A stretch of DNA of 64,000 nucleotides from Eggerthella timonensis (lineage in GTDB: Bacteria; Actinomycetota; Coriobacteriia; Coriobacteriales; Eggerthellaceae): contig NZ_FXXA01000002.1 of the NCBI RefSeq assembly GCF_900184265.1, positions 2,900,539 through 2,964,538 on the forward strand, in the 5' to 3' direction. The translations under genes and the position numbers were made by a program. The notes under the pieces were generated by a model that was given only the letters and a program-made list of their open reading frames with translations, did no database searches and was not told where the DNA came from. Positions 1 through 8,018 of the stretch are shown in pieces. Each line of letters starts with the position of its first letter. Position 1 is the stretch's first letter.

Positions 1-787
1 CCGGCGCGTCCTTGGCGTCCTTGCCCTCGGTCAGCACCACGGCCACCGAGCTGCCGTCCTTGATGATCTGCACGCTGGCGAACTCGTCGAGCAGCTTCGA
101 CAGCAGGTTCGTGCCGTAGCTGCGCACGTCGAAGTCGGGGAAGCGCTTGAGCAGGCGGCTGCCCACCTCGCCGAGGCCCGTCGACTTGCCGTTGTTCTGG
201 TTGTCCGTGATGATGTTCACCACGGCCTGCTCGATCTCGTCCTTGCTCATGGTGGTGGCGCCGGCGTTCTGCCCGCCCGACGAGACGCTCTGGTCGTGGC
301 GGCTCTTGCCGCGGCCGCCCGCGCCCTTGCCGCCCGTGTCTCCCAGCAACAGCTCGAGCGTGGTGAAGATGTCGCACGCCTTGCGGAACGGCGTGGGCGT
401 CTTCTTCTCGCCCATGCCGATGACCGTGAGGCCGCTCTCGCGGATACGGCTGGCCAGGCGCGTGAAATCGCTGTCGCTCGACACGATGCAGAACCCCTCC
501 ACCGAGCGCGTGTACAGGATGTCCATCGCGTCGATGATCATGGCCGAGTCGGTGGCGTTCTTGCCCTGCGTGTAGCCGAACTGCTGGATGGGCGTGATGG
601 AGTTCTCCAGCAGGGCGTCCTTCCATTTGGCGTGAAGCGTGAGCGTCCAGTCGCCGTAGATGCGCTTGTAGGTGACGGTGCCGTACTTCGACAGCTCGTC
701 GGTGATGGGCTTTATATACTTCGCCGACACGTTGTCGGCATCGATCAAGAGTGCGAACCGCTTTTCAGACGATTGCTTGGTATCCAC
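1..787 (-). CDS. NYN-domain protein with C-terminal OST-HTH/LOTUS domain (3' end outside window)
   Basis: The gene runs off the left edge, so only the first 262 codons are visible. It starts at a GTG (787-785) preceded by GAGG at a normal distance. Residues 10-140 look like a NYN (PIN-like) nuclease domain: there is an early LLIDADNVS strand with acidic residues, and later a SSDSDFTRLA motif. The region from about residue 178 resembles an OST-HTH/LOTUS RNA-binding domain, separated by a Gly/Lys/Arg-rich linker. Proteins of this LabA-like architecture are thought to act on RNA, but the substrate here is unknown. It is transcribed away from the tRNA genes. The family call rests on motif recognition only. 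Confidence 0.8.
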   Translation of the reverse strand, partial: MDTKQSSEKRFALLIDADNVSAKYIKPITDELSKYGTVTYKRIYGDWTLTLHAKWKDALLENSITPIQQFGYTQGKNATDSAMIIDAMDILYTRSVEGFCIVSSDSDFTRLASRIRESGLTVIGMGEKKTPTPFRKACDIFTTLELLLGDTGGKGAGGRGKSRHDQSVSSGGQNAGATTMSKDEIEQAVVNIITDNQNNGKSTGLGEVGSRLLKRFPDFDVRSYGTNLLSKLLDEFASVQIIKDGSSVAVVLTEGKDAKDAP

Positions 788-962
788 GTGGTGCTCCTCA
801 TTCCGATTGCGGGCGAGCCGTATGCCCTGCCCCTCGGGCGCCGCGTCCGCGCCGCCTCGGTTGACGGGTCGTTTTCGACGTCTCGACTGATTCTATACTA
901 CTTGAAAGTGAGCGTTGAGCGGGCAATTGCAAAAAGCCTGATACATTTTGTTCATATTCCTC

Positions 963-991
963 TTGCGCTCGCGGTAGAAAATCCGTATACT
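963..991 (+). promoter_or_regulatory. Promoter of tRNA-His
   Basis: TTGCGC (963-968) and TATACT (986-991) are separated by exactly 17 bases and lie 15 bases before the tRNA-His gene. This fits a housekeeping sigma-70 type promoter. Confidence 0.65.
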
Positions 992-1006
992 TCCACCTTG
1001 CGCCTT

Positions 1007-1081
1007 GGTGGGTGTAGTTCAGTCGGCTAGAACGCCAGATTGTGGCTCTGGAGGTCGTGGGTTCGAGTCCCATCATCCACC
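1007..1081 (+). tRNA. tRNA-His (anticodon GTG)
   Basis: The cloverleaf folds with a 7-bp acceptor stem (GTGGGTG with CATCCAC, one G-U pair). The anticodon loop reads TTGTGGC, giving anticodon GTG. The extra 5' G at 1007 faces discriminator C at 1081, as expected for the histidine identity element. CCA is encoded at 1082-1084. Confidence 0.93.
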
Positions 1082-1105
1082 CCAGCGCGAGTTTGAAAAA
1101 AGTGC

Positions 1106-1134
1106 TTGCAATTGCTGGAAACGTGCTTTAAAAT
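1106..1134 (+). promoter_or_regulatory. Promoter of tRNA-Lys
   Basis: TTGCAA (1106-1111) and TAAAAT (1129-1134) are 17 bases apart, about 48 bases upstream of the tRNA-Lys gene. tRNA-Lys therefore appears to have its own promoter rather than only reading through from tRNA-His. Confidence 0.6.
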
Positions 1135-1182
1135 AATCCAGCGCTTTGCGCACTTGGAACTTTGACATAGGCGTTACTTTTC

Positions 1183-1258
1183 GGACTGTTAGCTTAGTTG
1201 GTAGAGCAGGGGACTCTTAATCCCAAGGTCCGGGGTTCGAGTCCCCGACAGTCCACCA
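1183..1258 (+). tRNA. tRNA-Lys (anticodon CTT)
   Basis: The gene folds as a cloverleaf with acceptor stem GGACTGT/ACAGTCC, anticodon loop CTCTTAA (anticodon CTT) and T arm CGGGG-TTCGAGT-CCCCG. The 3' CCA is encoded at 1256-1258. Confidence 0.93.
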
Positions 1259-1271
1259 TTTGAATTCGAGA

Positions 1272-1298
1272 GGTCAGACAATGCGTCTGGCCTTTTTT
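1272..1298 (+). terminator. Rho-independent terminator after tRNA-Lys
   Basis: An 8-bp stem (GGTCAGAC with GTCTGGCC, one G-T pair) and a 5-base loop are followed by six T residues, starting 14 bases after the tRNA 3' end. Confidence 0.85.
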
Positions 1299-1357
1299 GT
1301 TGTCCTCGTTGCGCGCACGTTGCGAGCCCCCGAGAAAACCGTGCGCGAGCACCGCAT

Positions 1358-1517
1358 TCTCGATTCTGGCAAGTCCGCGTCGATTTGGCTATCCTCGCAT
1401 GCAGATGATCCCTGCTTGCACGAAGCCGACCAGGCCCGATGCTTTCGAGCACGGTGCACCCTGTTTTCCATCGCGCGAAAACCCCCGCATATCGGCGCGA
1501 ACTTGCCAGAATCGAGA
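1358..1517 (+). repeat. Dispersed ~140-bp intergenic element, copy A
   Basis: A core at 1368-1507 is bounded by GGCAAGTCCG and CGAACTTGCC. The inverted ends extend outward through TTCTCGATTCT (left) and its complement (right), giving about 28 bp of terminal inverted repeat with two mismatches. The inside holds two blocks, a GGCTATCCTC block near the left end and an AAAACCCCCGCATATCG block near the right end. Both recur in the opposite orientation at 25424-25564. No ORF in it looks real. It fills most of the 360-base gap before the sigma factor gene. Confidence 0.7.
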
Positions 1518-1659
1518 ACGTCGGGCACCGGAACTGCGCCGCGCGACGCGACACGTCCTCCCTTCTCCCCTGATTTGTGGGCACCTTGTGTATGATGGCG
1601 GTTGCATCTGCAACAAAAACGCTCCTTCGCCCGTGTTGGTAGCGGAAAGGAGATGGGAT

Positions 1660-2301
1660 ATGGAAACAGGTTGCGAGGCTCTGGGAGCGGGAATGCCCCT
1701 GAGCGATCGCCCGCTTGCTGCAGCAACCGGGCGAAGACCGCGCGTCGACGGAGAGTGCGATGGCGCGCATCCCCTCGACGCCGTGGCGCTCGAGGGGGCC
1801 ATGGAGCGCTGGGGCGACACTGTGCTGCGCTTGGCGACGAGCCGCATGGGCAGCGTCGCCGACGCCGAGGACGTGTTCCAAACCGTGTTCATGCGGCTGC
1901 TGCAATCGAAGGACCGGTTCGTCGACGACGAGCATCTGAAGGCGTGGCTGTTGCGCGTGACGGTCAACTGCTGCAACGATGCGCACCGCAGCCCTTGGAA
2001 CAAGCGGCGCGCCGAGCTCGACGACGCCACGGTGTCCACGCTGCGCGCGTCGGAGCTCGACGAGCCGGGGCAGGAGCCGCCCGACGACGCCTTCGGCAGC
2101 CGCGACCTCGAGCGCGGCGACCTGACCGCGGCCCTCGCCCGCCTCACGCCCCAGCAGCGCACCGTGGTGCACCTGTTCTACTTCGAAGGCTACGCGACCG
2201 ACGAGATAGCCCGCATCACCGGCGAGCGCCCCGGCACCGTCCGATCCCACCTCCACCGCGCGCGCAAGGCCCTCAAGATCGATTTAGGAGCGCACTCATG
2301 A
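1660..2301 (+). CDS. ECF-type RNA polymerase sigma factor
   Basis: The 213-residue product has a sigma region 2 at about residues 40-100 (core-binding DAEDVFQTVFMRLL motif) and a region 4 helix-turn-helix at about 155-205 (LTPQQRTVVHLFYFEGY, then a GTVRSHLHRARKAL recognition helix). The start at 1660 is preceded by an AAAGGAG site, and the first 35 residues are poorly conserved, so a slightly later start is possible. Its stop codon overlaps the ATG of the next gene (ATGA), implying translational coupling to a membrane partner that is probably its anti-sigma factor. Family members respond to extracytoplasmic signals. A GTTGCA-TC-TGCAAC dyad lies upstream at 1601-1614. Confidence 0.9.
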   Translation: METGCEALGAGMPLSDRPLAAATGRRPRVDGECDGAHPLDAVALEGAMERWGDTVLRLATSRMGSVADAEDVFQTVFMRLLQSKDRFVDDEHLKAWLLRVTVNCCNDAHRSPWNKRRAELDDATVSTLRASELDEPGQEPPDDAFGSRDLERGDLTAALARLTPQQRTVVHLFYFEGYATDEIARITGERPGTVRSHLHRARKALKIDLGAHS

Positions 2302-4103
2302 ACGAACGTGATTTCCGCCAAGCATACGAGGCGATGCAGCACGACGTGACCGCATCGTCCGATCTCAAGCAGCGAACGTTGGCCGCCGCGAAACGCGAGG
2401 CCCATCGCGGCGCCCCCGCCCCGCAAGCGACCGTGCCCGCGTCCGAAAAGCGCCCGCATCGTCGCACCGGATCGCGCGGCGCGCAGGTCGGCGGCATCGC
2501 CGTCGCGCGTCGCTGGGGACTTCCCGCCGCGGCCTGCCTCGTGGCAGTCGCCATCGTCGCCGGCGGCGTGCCTGTCGTCATGGGCGCGATGGACGCGGGC
2601 GGCCACTCGGCCATCTCCATGAACGACGCCCAGCAGGCCAGCGGGTTCTCGGTGCGCGCTTACGCGGCCGACGGCTCTTCGATGCTGGAACTCGGCAGCG
2701 ACGGCACCGTGGTGTTCGGGAGGCGCGCGCCGACGACCGGCCTCAGCGACCAGTACGACGTCGAAGGCGCGTTCACCGGCTGCACGTTCCGCGTGGAAGG
2801 CGACGGCATCGCCCGGGTGCAGATGAACGTCTCGAAGGGCGTGCTGTACCGCTCCGCCATCGAGCAGTTCCGCCGCGGCGACGAGCCGGAGAAATGGCAG
2901 GAGCTGATCAGCACGAAGCCGACGAACCGCGGCATGGGCGAATACTACGGGGCGTACGACGAAGCGTACCCGCTCATGATCGCGAACGACGGAGCGAAGG
3001 ACAACCCCGACGCCATCGTGGGCGCCGAGCTGAACAAGCTGCTGGGCTCCACCATCGACGTATCCGCGCAGGATGACCCCGGCATCGCCACCGGCGAGAC
3101 GAGCTTCGGCCTGTGGACGAACGAGGGCAACCCGTCCGCAGACGCCGCGTTCGACCCCTACGCCGGCGTGATCGACCAGTTCGACGGCCAAACGCTCACC
3201 GTCACGGTGACGTTCGAAGACGGGCACAGCTCCACCCAGGTCATCGAGCTGCACGCCGCCGACTTCCGCGTCGAATACACCAGCAGCACCGAAACCGAGC
3301 TCATCCCCGAGATCGTCGACCCCGCGCAGCTGGGCGAGGGCGAGCACTCCCTCCGCTCGCTGTACGGCACCGTGATCGAGGCGAACAAGGAAGCCTTCCC
3401 GCTGCCGCTCGACAACGCGAACGACCGCGCCGACGAGGTGCTGCCGGCCTACACGCTCGACCGCCAGGACGAGACCCGTCCCACCGACACGACGCTCGGC
3501 GAAGATGCGTTGCTCGGCGAGGGCACCACGATCGAGACGACCTACCGCAGCGAGGTCGCCGGGGAAGCATCCTTCGTCCCCCTCTCCTTCGGCTATCCGA
3601 CCGTGGAGCGCCTCAGCGCACCGCCCGACGGCAAGACGCTCGGCGACTTCAACGACGTCATCTACGGCTGGTTCGGCGACACCGCGTACGTGAACAAATG
3701 CTCGAACGAGGTGTGGGGCTACGGCTTCAACGACGACGGCACCCTGACGAGCGACGACTTCACCTACGTCACCGCGACGTTCGACGTGACGAACACGGGC
3801 GACGAAGCCATCGAGGTATGGCCCTCCGTTATCGGCGAATTCGCCATCATCAACGGCGACGGCGTCGTGGCCACGGCGAACACGGGCTACAACCTCGACT
3901 TCTCCGCCAGCGACAACGCGCTGCCGTGCGACGAGCCGCAGCACGTCGGCATCGCGGCAGGCGACACCGTGCAGATCACCATCCTGCGCGTGCTGTCGAA
4001 CCGCCTGGCCGACGACGACAGCCTCCTGTTCGTCCCGGCGAGCATCGCCGACGACGGCACGAGAGCCGTCACCCAAGCGTTCTCCGTCAGCGGGCAGCTC
4101 TAG
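2298..4103 (+). CDS. Probable anti-sigma factor with large extracytoplasmic domain
   Basis: The 601-residue protein overlaps the sigma factor gene by 4 bases. Residues 1-70 are a charged, probably cytosolic segment. One transmembrane helix follows at about 74-98 (PAAACLVAVAIVAGGVPVV). The remaining ~500 residues are acidic and Asp/Thr-rich, and contain several beta-rich repeats but no motif I can name. One TM after a short cytosolic N-terminus, next to an ECF gene, is the usual anti-sigma layout, with the outer part acting as sensor. A zinc-binding HxxxCxxC signature of ZAS anti-sigma factors is not visible. The outer domain is much longer than typical, so the assignment depends mainly on context. 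Confidence 0.7.
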   Translation: MNERDFRQAYEAMQHDVTASSDLKQRTLAAAKREAHRGAPAPQATVPASEKRPHRRTGSRGAQVGGIAVARRWGLPAAACLVAVAIVAGGVPVVMGAMDAGGHSAISMNDAQQASGFSVRAYAADGSSMLELGSDGTVVFGRRAPTTGLSDQYDVEGAFTGCTFRVEGDGIARVQMNVSKGVLYRSAIEQFRRGDEPEKWQELISTKPTNRGMGEYYGAYDEAYPLMIANDGAKDNPDAIVGAELNKLLGSTIDVSAQDDPGIATGETSFGLWTNEGNPSADAAFDPYAGVIDQFDGQTLTVTVTFEDGHSSTQVIELHAADFRVEYTSSTETELIPEIVDPAQLGEGEHSLRSLYGTVIEANKEAFPLPLDNANDRADEVLPAYTLDRQDETRPTDTTLGEDALLGEGTTIETTYRSEVAGEASFVPLSFGYPTVERLSAPPDGKTLGDFNDVIYGWFGDTAYVNKCSNEVWGYGFNDDGTLTSDDFTYVTATFDVTNTGDEAIEVWPSVIGEFAIINGDGVVATANTGYNLDFSASDNALPCDEPQHVGIAAGDTVQITILRVLSNRLADDDSLLFVPASIADDGTRAVTQAFSVSGQL

Positions 4104-4117
4104 CCGTTCCGCCACGC

Positions 4118-4150
4118 AAGGGCCCGCAGGTCGAACCTGCGGGCCCTTCC
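4118..4150. terminator. Bidirectional terminator between convergent genes
   Basis: A near-perfect 13-bp GC-rich stem (AAGGGCCCGCAGG with its complement) around a short loop lies between the convergent anti-sigma and ABC permease genes. The AA/TT ends give short U tracts in both directions. Confidence 0.75.
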
Positions 4151-4159
4151 TCATGCCCC

Positions 4160-6262
4160 CTACCCGCGCGCGAGCTTGCGGGCGCCGAAGTACGTCACGG
4201 CGAAGTACACGCCGTACACCGCGAGGAACGCTCCGGCGCAGGCGAGCGCCATCGAGGTGATGTCGAGGTGCCCGAACACGGCCACGACGTCGGTGACCAC
4301 CACGAGCGCGCACGCGGAGTGCGCCACCGCCAGCAGCAGCGGGAACAGGAAGTACACGAGCACCTGGGCGAACAGCGCCCCGTCGATCATGCGCTCGGGA
4401 GCGCCCAGCTTGCGCAGCAGACCGTAGCGCTGCGCGTTGTCGGACGCGTCGGACAGCTGCTGGATGGCCAGGATGGCCGCGCATGCGATAACCAGCACGA
4501 AACCGAGGTAAATGGCCAGGTACGCCACGATGGTCGAGAGGCTGATGCTCTGGTCGAAGACATCGGCACGCGTCATGGACAGCGTCACCGGCCAGGTGTC
4601 GGGGTTGTCGGTATCCGACACGGCATCCATCATCTCGCCGAACGCAGCCTCGTCCTCGTCGCTTCCGCACTGCACGTTGAGGATGGATTGGAGGATCATC
4701 GAGCCGTCCGACACGGCCTCGTCGGGCACCACGAGCGTGCCCGTGTTCATGGGAAACGGCGTGGTCTGCAGGCAATCGTCCCGGAATTGGGCCACGCGCA
4801 GGTCGTGCCCGCCCACGGACAGCTCGGTGCCGCGTTCCACCACGTCGCGGTAGAATCCGCTCGTGATGTCGGAGTCGCTGAAAACGGCGCACTCCCCCGC
4901 GCCCAATTCGAGCCCCGGCCGTCCCGCCAGCTCGAGCGTCGCGTTCACCTGCGACAGCTTCGCCACGTACACGGGGTACGCGCCGTAGCCGCTGTTGATG
5001 GACGCACCCGCGTAGTCGGCCAGCACAAGGCCGCTCGCGCGCTCCACGTCGTCCAGCACGAGGTCATCGGCAGGGTCGACCAAAAGATCGACCTGCGCCG
5101 TGGCGAGCGCGACCGCATCGAAGTCGCCCGCGCCCACCGTCGTCACGCTCGCGCGCAGCCCGGCCGCCATGTCGTAGCCTTGCCGTTCGGCGAAGGCCCC
5201 GAAATCGCCCAGCTCGGCAGGCTGATAGCCCGCCTCGGCGTTGTACGAGCCGAACGAGGTGGACACGCTGGCGCTGTAGTCGGTGCTCCGGTCCAGCGAG
5301 CCGTCGATGGCGTTGCGGATGCCGATGCCGCCGCACACGCTGGTGATGGCCAAAAACAGCACGAGGCACACCACCGACAGCGACGCGAACGTGGTGTTCA
5401 CCTTGGCGTTCAGCTGCCGCAACGTGAACATGTTGAGCCCTCGCAAGTACAGCGGGCGGACGAGCTGCACGAGCTTCAGCAGAAAGCCCGACAGCGCGTA
5501 GAAGAACAGCACCGTGCCCAGGCACACGAGCAGCGTGGCCGCCGCGAATTCGGGCGAGGGCTCCATCAGGCCGTTGTCGATGAGCAGCTTGTAGGACACG
5601 CCGATAAGCACGAGCGAGGCCGCGAACAGCGCGAGCGACAGCGGCAGGCTCGTCAGCTTCATCTCCTCGTTCTTGCGCTGCGCATGCAAGAGGTCGATGA
5701 GCTTCGCCCGCGCCACCGTGCGCGCGTTCAGCAGCGCGGCGACCAGGAAGATGGCCGCGAACACGATGACGGTCTTCACGAGCGCGTCGGCCGAGAACAC
5801 GAACGCGAACCCGCCGACCTCGGCCACGTCGGCCTGGAACAGCGCGCTCGTGAGCTGCAGCAGCAGCTGCGACAGTCCGATGCCCACGACAAGGCCCACC
5901 GCAAGCGACGCGGCGCCCACGATGAGCGACTCGAGCGCCACGATCTTCACCACGTCGCCCGTGCTCATGCCCAAAGTGAGGTACACCCCGAACTCGCGCT
6001 TGCGCCGCTTGACGAGGAAGCTGTTCGCGTACACCACGAGAAACACGAGCACGAACGCGATGAACACCGACACGCCGCCGATGACCATGCCCAGCAGCTC
6101 GAACATCTTGTCCTGCGTCTCGGAGAACGCGAGCACGCCCTGCTGGGCCGTCATGGAGTTGAACGCGTAGAACACGGCCACCCCCAGCACGACCGTGAGG
6201 AAGTAGATGCCGAAGTCAGCGAGGGATTTGCGCACGTTGCCGAGCGCGAGCCTAGCGAGCAT
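4160..6262 (-). CDS. ABC transporter permease, FtsX/BceB type
   Basis: The 700-residue membrane protein has about ten predicted helices. They cluster near residues 20-260, 275-330 and 575-695, with a large extracytoplasmic loop at about 325-570. This is the BceB/MacB-FtsX layout, where the big loop senses or binds cationic peptides. The ATG at 6262 overlaps the stop of the ATPase gene, so the two are translationally coupled. The divergent neighbour is a two-component system, a pairing typical of Bce-like detoxification modules. The actual substrate (bacteriocin, lantibiotic or other peptide) cannot be read from the sequence. Resistance is the likely role, but this is inference. Confidence 0.85.
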   Translation of the reverse strand: MLARLALGNVRKSLADFGIYFLTVVLGVAVFYAFNSMTAQQGVLAFSETQDKMFELLGMVIGGVSVFIAFVLVFLVVYANSFLVKRRKREFGVYLTLGMSTGDVVKIVALESLIVGAASLAVGLVVGIGLSQLLLQLTSALFQADVAEVGGFAFVFSADALVKTVIVFAAIFLVAALLNARTVARAKLIDLLHAQRKNEEMKLTSLPLSLALFAASLVLIGVSYKLLIDNGLMEPSPEFAAATLLVCLGTVLFFYALSGFLLKLVQLVRPLYLRGLNMFTLRQLNAKVNTTFASLSVVCLVLFLAITSVCGGIGIRNAIDGSLDRSTDYSASVSTSFGSYNAEAGYQPAELGDFGAFAERQGYDMAAGLRASVTTVGAGDFDAVALATAQVDLLVDPADDLVLDDVERASGLVLADYAGASINSGYGAYPVYVAKLSQVNATLELAGRPGLELGAGECAVFSDSDITSGFYRDVVERGTELSVGGHDLRVAQFRDDCLQTTPFPMNTGTLVVPDEAVSDGSMILQSILNVQCGSDEDEAAFGEMMDAVSDTDNPDTWPVTLSMTRADVFDQSISLSTIVAYLAIYLGFVLVIACAAILAIQQLSDASDNAQRYGLLRKLGAPERMIDGALFAQVLVYFLFPLLLAVAHSACALVVVTDVVAVFGHLDITSMALACAGAFLAVYGVYFAVTYFGARKLARG

Positions 6263-7082
6263 GGCGCGTCACCTCGTTCGAGGCGGCCTCGTCCTCGCCC
6301 GCTCCGCCCATGCTGGACACCACGTCCACGATCTTTCGGTAGAACGCCGCGCGTTCGGAGCCGTTGCGGCGCAGCTCGCCGAACAGGCCGCCGTCTTTGA
6401 TGAAGATGATGCGGTTGCAGTAGCTGGCCGAGAACGAGTCGTGCGTGACCATGAGGATGGTGGACCCGCGCTCGTTGAGGTACGCGAGCGATTCGAGCAG
6501 CTGGCGCGCCGACCGCGAGTCGAGAGCGCCTGTGGGCTCGTCGGCCAGCACGAGGCGCGGGCGGGTCACCGTGGCGCGCGCCGCAGCCACGCGCTGCTTC
6601 TGGCCGCCGGACATCTGATAGGGGTACTTCTGCAGCACGTCCTCGATGCCGAGCGCACGGGCCGCCTCCTGCACGCGCGGATCGATCTCGCGCGCGGGAA
6701 CGTTCTGAATGGTCAGCGCCAACGCGATGTTCTCGTACGCCGTGAGCGTGTCGAGCAGGTTCGAATCCTGGAAGATGAACCCCAGATCCTCGCGGCGGAA
6801 CTTCGCCAGCTCCTTGCCTGCGAGCGATCCCACGTCGCGTCCGCCGACGTGGATGCTGCCGCTCGAGGGCGCGTCGATGGTGGCCAGGCAGTTGAGCAGC
6901 GTCGATTTGCCCGACCCGCTCGGACCCATGATGCCGGTGAACTCGCCGCGCGTCACCGCGAAGCTCACGCGGTCGAGCGCCTGCGTCACGCTCGCGTCAT
7001 GCTTGCGTCCCTCGGTGCCGTAGCGCTTGCCGAGGGCGCGCACCTCCACCACCGTCGATCCGCTCCCATCATTCGTTTCCAT
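6252..7082 (-). CDS. ABC transporter ATP-binding protein, BceA/MacB type
   Basis: The 276-residue product carries Walker [10 protein letters not shown] at about residues 52-60, signature MSGGQKQR near 155, Walker [13 protein letters not shown] near 171 and an H-loop VTHDS. I chose the start at 7082 because AAGGAG precedes it; an upstream in-frame ATG at 7124 lacks such a site. It energises the permease encoded immediately downstream, with which it overlaps by 11 bases. The LolD/BceA subgroup is indicated by the ADEPTGALD form of Walker B. The gene is divergent from the response regulator gene, with a 186-base shared control region. Confidence 0.92.
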   Translation of the reverse strand: METNDGSGSTVVEVRALGKRYGTEGRKHDASVTQALDRVSFAVTRGEFTGIMGPSGSGKSTLLNCLATIDAPSSGSIHVGGRDVGSLAGKELAKFRREDLGFIFQDSNLLDTLTAYENIALALTIQNVPAREIDPRVQEAARALGIEDVLQKYPYQMSGGQKQRVAAARATVTRPRLVLADEPTGALDSRSARQLLESLAYLNERGSTILMVTHDSFSASYCNRIIFIKDGGLFGELRRNGSERAAFYRKIVDVVSSMGGAGEDEAASNEVTRHAR

Positions 7083-7134
7083 GATCCGCTCCTTCTTCTT
7101 CCGGGTTGCTCCTCCCCCAAGCATACGGAACCTT

Positions 7135-7194
7135 CCTTACGCTGCCTTGCAGTGCGCCTTGCATCAACCTTGCAGCACCTTGCGGCTGCCTTAC
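7135..7194. promoter_or_regulatory. Six phased CCTT(G/A)C hexamers, candidate response-regulator array
   Basis: CCTTAC or CCTTGC starts at 7135, 7145, 7157, 7168, 7178 and 7189, so successive copies are 10, 12, 11, 10 and 11 bases apart, one DNA turn each. The array sits between the ABC ATPase gene (minus) and the OmpR-type regulator gene (plus). Same-face direct repeats are the usual form of OmpR-family binding sites. A CATACT -10-like hexamer for the regulator gene lies at 7233-7238. Confidence 0.6.
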
Positions 7195-7268
7195 GTTGCG
7201 CTGAACCGGTGCGTCGGGCCGCCCGTCTGTGGCATACTGGCAAGCACGAGAGAGAAAGGGGTTCGACG

Positions 7269-8015
7269 ATGACGGGCGCATTCGGCATGGTGGAGGCGCA
7301 TCTGCGCGACAAGCGCATCCTGCTGGTAGACGACGAGCACGAGCTGGCCGATATGGTGGCCGCTATCCTGCATGGCGCGGGATTCGCCTCCGTCGATATC
7401 ATGAGCTCCAGCATCGACGCGCTTTCGTCCATCACGGAGCGCAGCAGCGTGCCCGAGCTGGCCTACCAGCTGTTCGTCCTCGACGTGATGATGCCGGGCA
7501 TGGACGGCTTCGACCTGCTGAGTCGCATCCGCCAGCTGCCCGCGCACGCCTCCACGCCCGCGCTGTTCCTCACGGCCAAAGACGAGCCCTTCGATCGCGT
7601 CTCGGGGCTCACGCTGGGCGCCGACGACTACATCGCGAAGCCGTTTCTGCCCCAAGAGCTGGTGCTGCGCATCGCCGCTGTGCTGCGACGCTGCTACGCC
7701 GCCGAGAGCCCCGTGCTCGAGCTTGCCGCGAGCCGCGTGAACTTCGCCACGGCCGAAGTGGAGCGCGCCGACGGGAGCACGGTGCTGCTCACCGCCAAGG
7801 AGCACGAGATACTCAGCGTGCTCGCGCGCAACGCCGGACGCATCGTCACCATCGACGCGCTGTGCGAGGCGTGCTGGGGAACCTCGTTCGGCTACGAGAA
7901 CTCGCTCATGGCGCACATTCGCCGCCTACGGGAGAAGATCGAGGCCAACCCGTCAGCACCGGCATCGCTCGTCACGGCGCGCGGCCTCGGCTACAAACTG
8001 ACGGAGCGGGGCTAG
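7269..8015 (+). CDS. Two-component response regulator, OmpR/PhoB family
   Basis: The 248-residue protein has a receiver domain at about 16-135 with acidic pocket VDDEHE, phosphoacceptor Asp72 in LFVLDVMMPGMDG and the KPF lysine. A winged-helix DNA-binding domain follows at about 150-245 (LTAKEHEILSVLARNAGRIV, ending in VTARGLGYKL). The start at 7269 follows a GAAAGGGG site. Three bases separate it from the histidine kinase gene. With the divergent ABC exporter this forms a sensing and detoxification module. The phased hexamer array upstream is its most likely target. Confidence 0.93.
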   Translation: MTGAFGMVEAHLRDKRILLVDDEHELADMVAAILHGAGFASVDIMSSSIDALSSITERSSVPELAYQLFVLDVMMPGMDGFDLLSRIRQLPAHASTPALFLTAKDEPFDRVSGLTLGADDYIAKPFLPQELVLRIAAVLRRCYAAESPVLELAASRVNFATAEVERADGSTVLLTAKEHEILSVLARNAGRIVTIDALCEACWGTSFGYENSLMAHIRRLREKIEANPSAPASLVTARGLGYKLTERG

Positions 8016-8018
8016 CGC

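Noticed and set aside
798-1076. Minus-strand reading frame across tRNA-His containing GLEPTTSRATIW
   Set aside because: It is antisense to the tRNA and has the well-known false peptide produced by reading tRNA genes backward.
1189-2256. Long minus-strand frame ending in SGTRTPDLGIKSPLLYQLS
   Set aside because: Its 3' end is antisense to tRNA-Lys, the middle is the repeat element, and the rest mirrors the sigma factor gene. No ribosome-binding site or protein family fits.
3113-6400. 1095-codon plus-strand frame opposite the ABC permease and through the anti-sigma gene
   Set aside because: It crosses a strong terminator and two real genes and has no recognisable domain.
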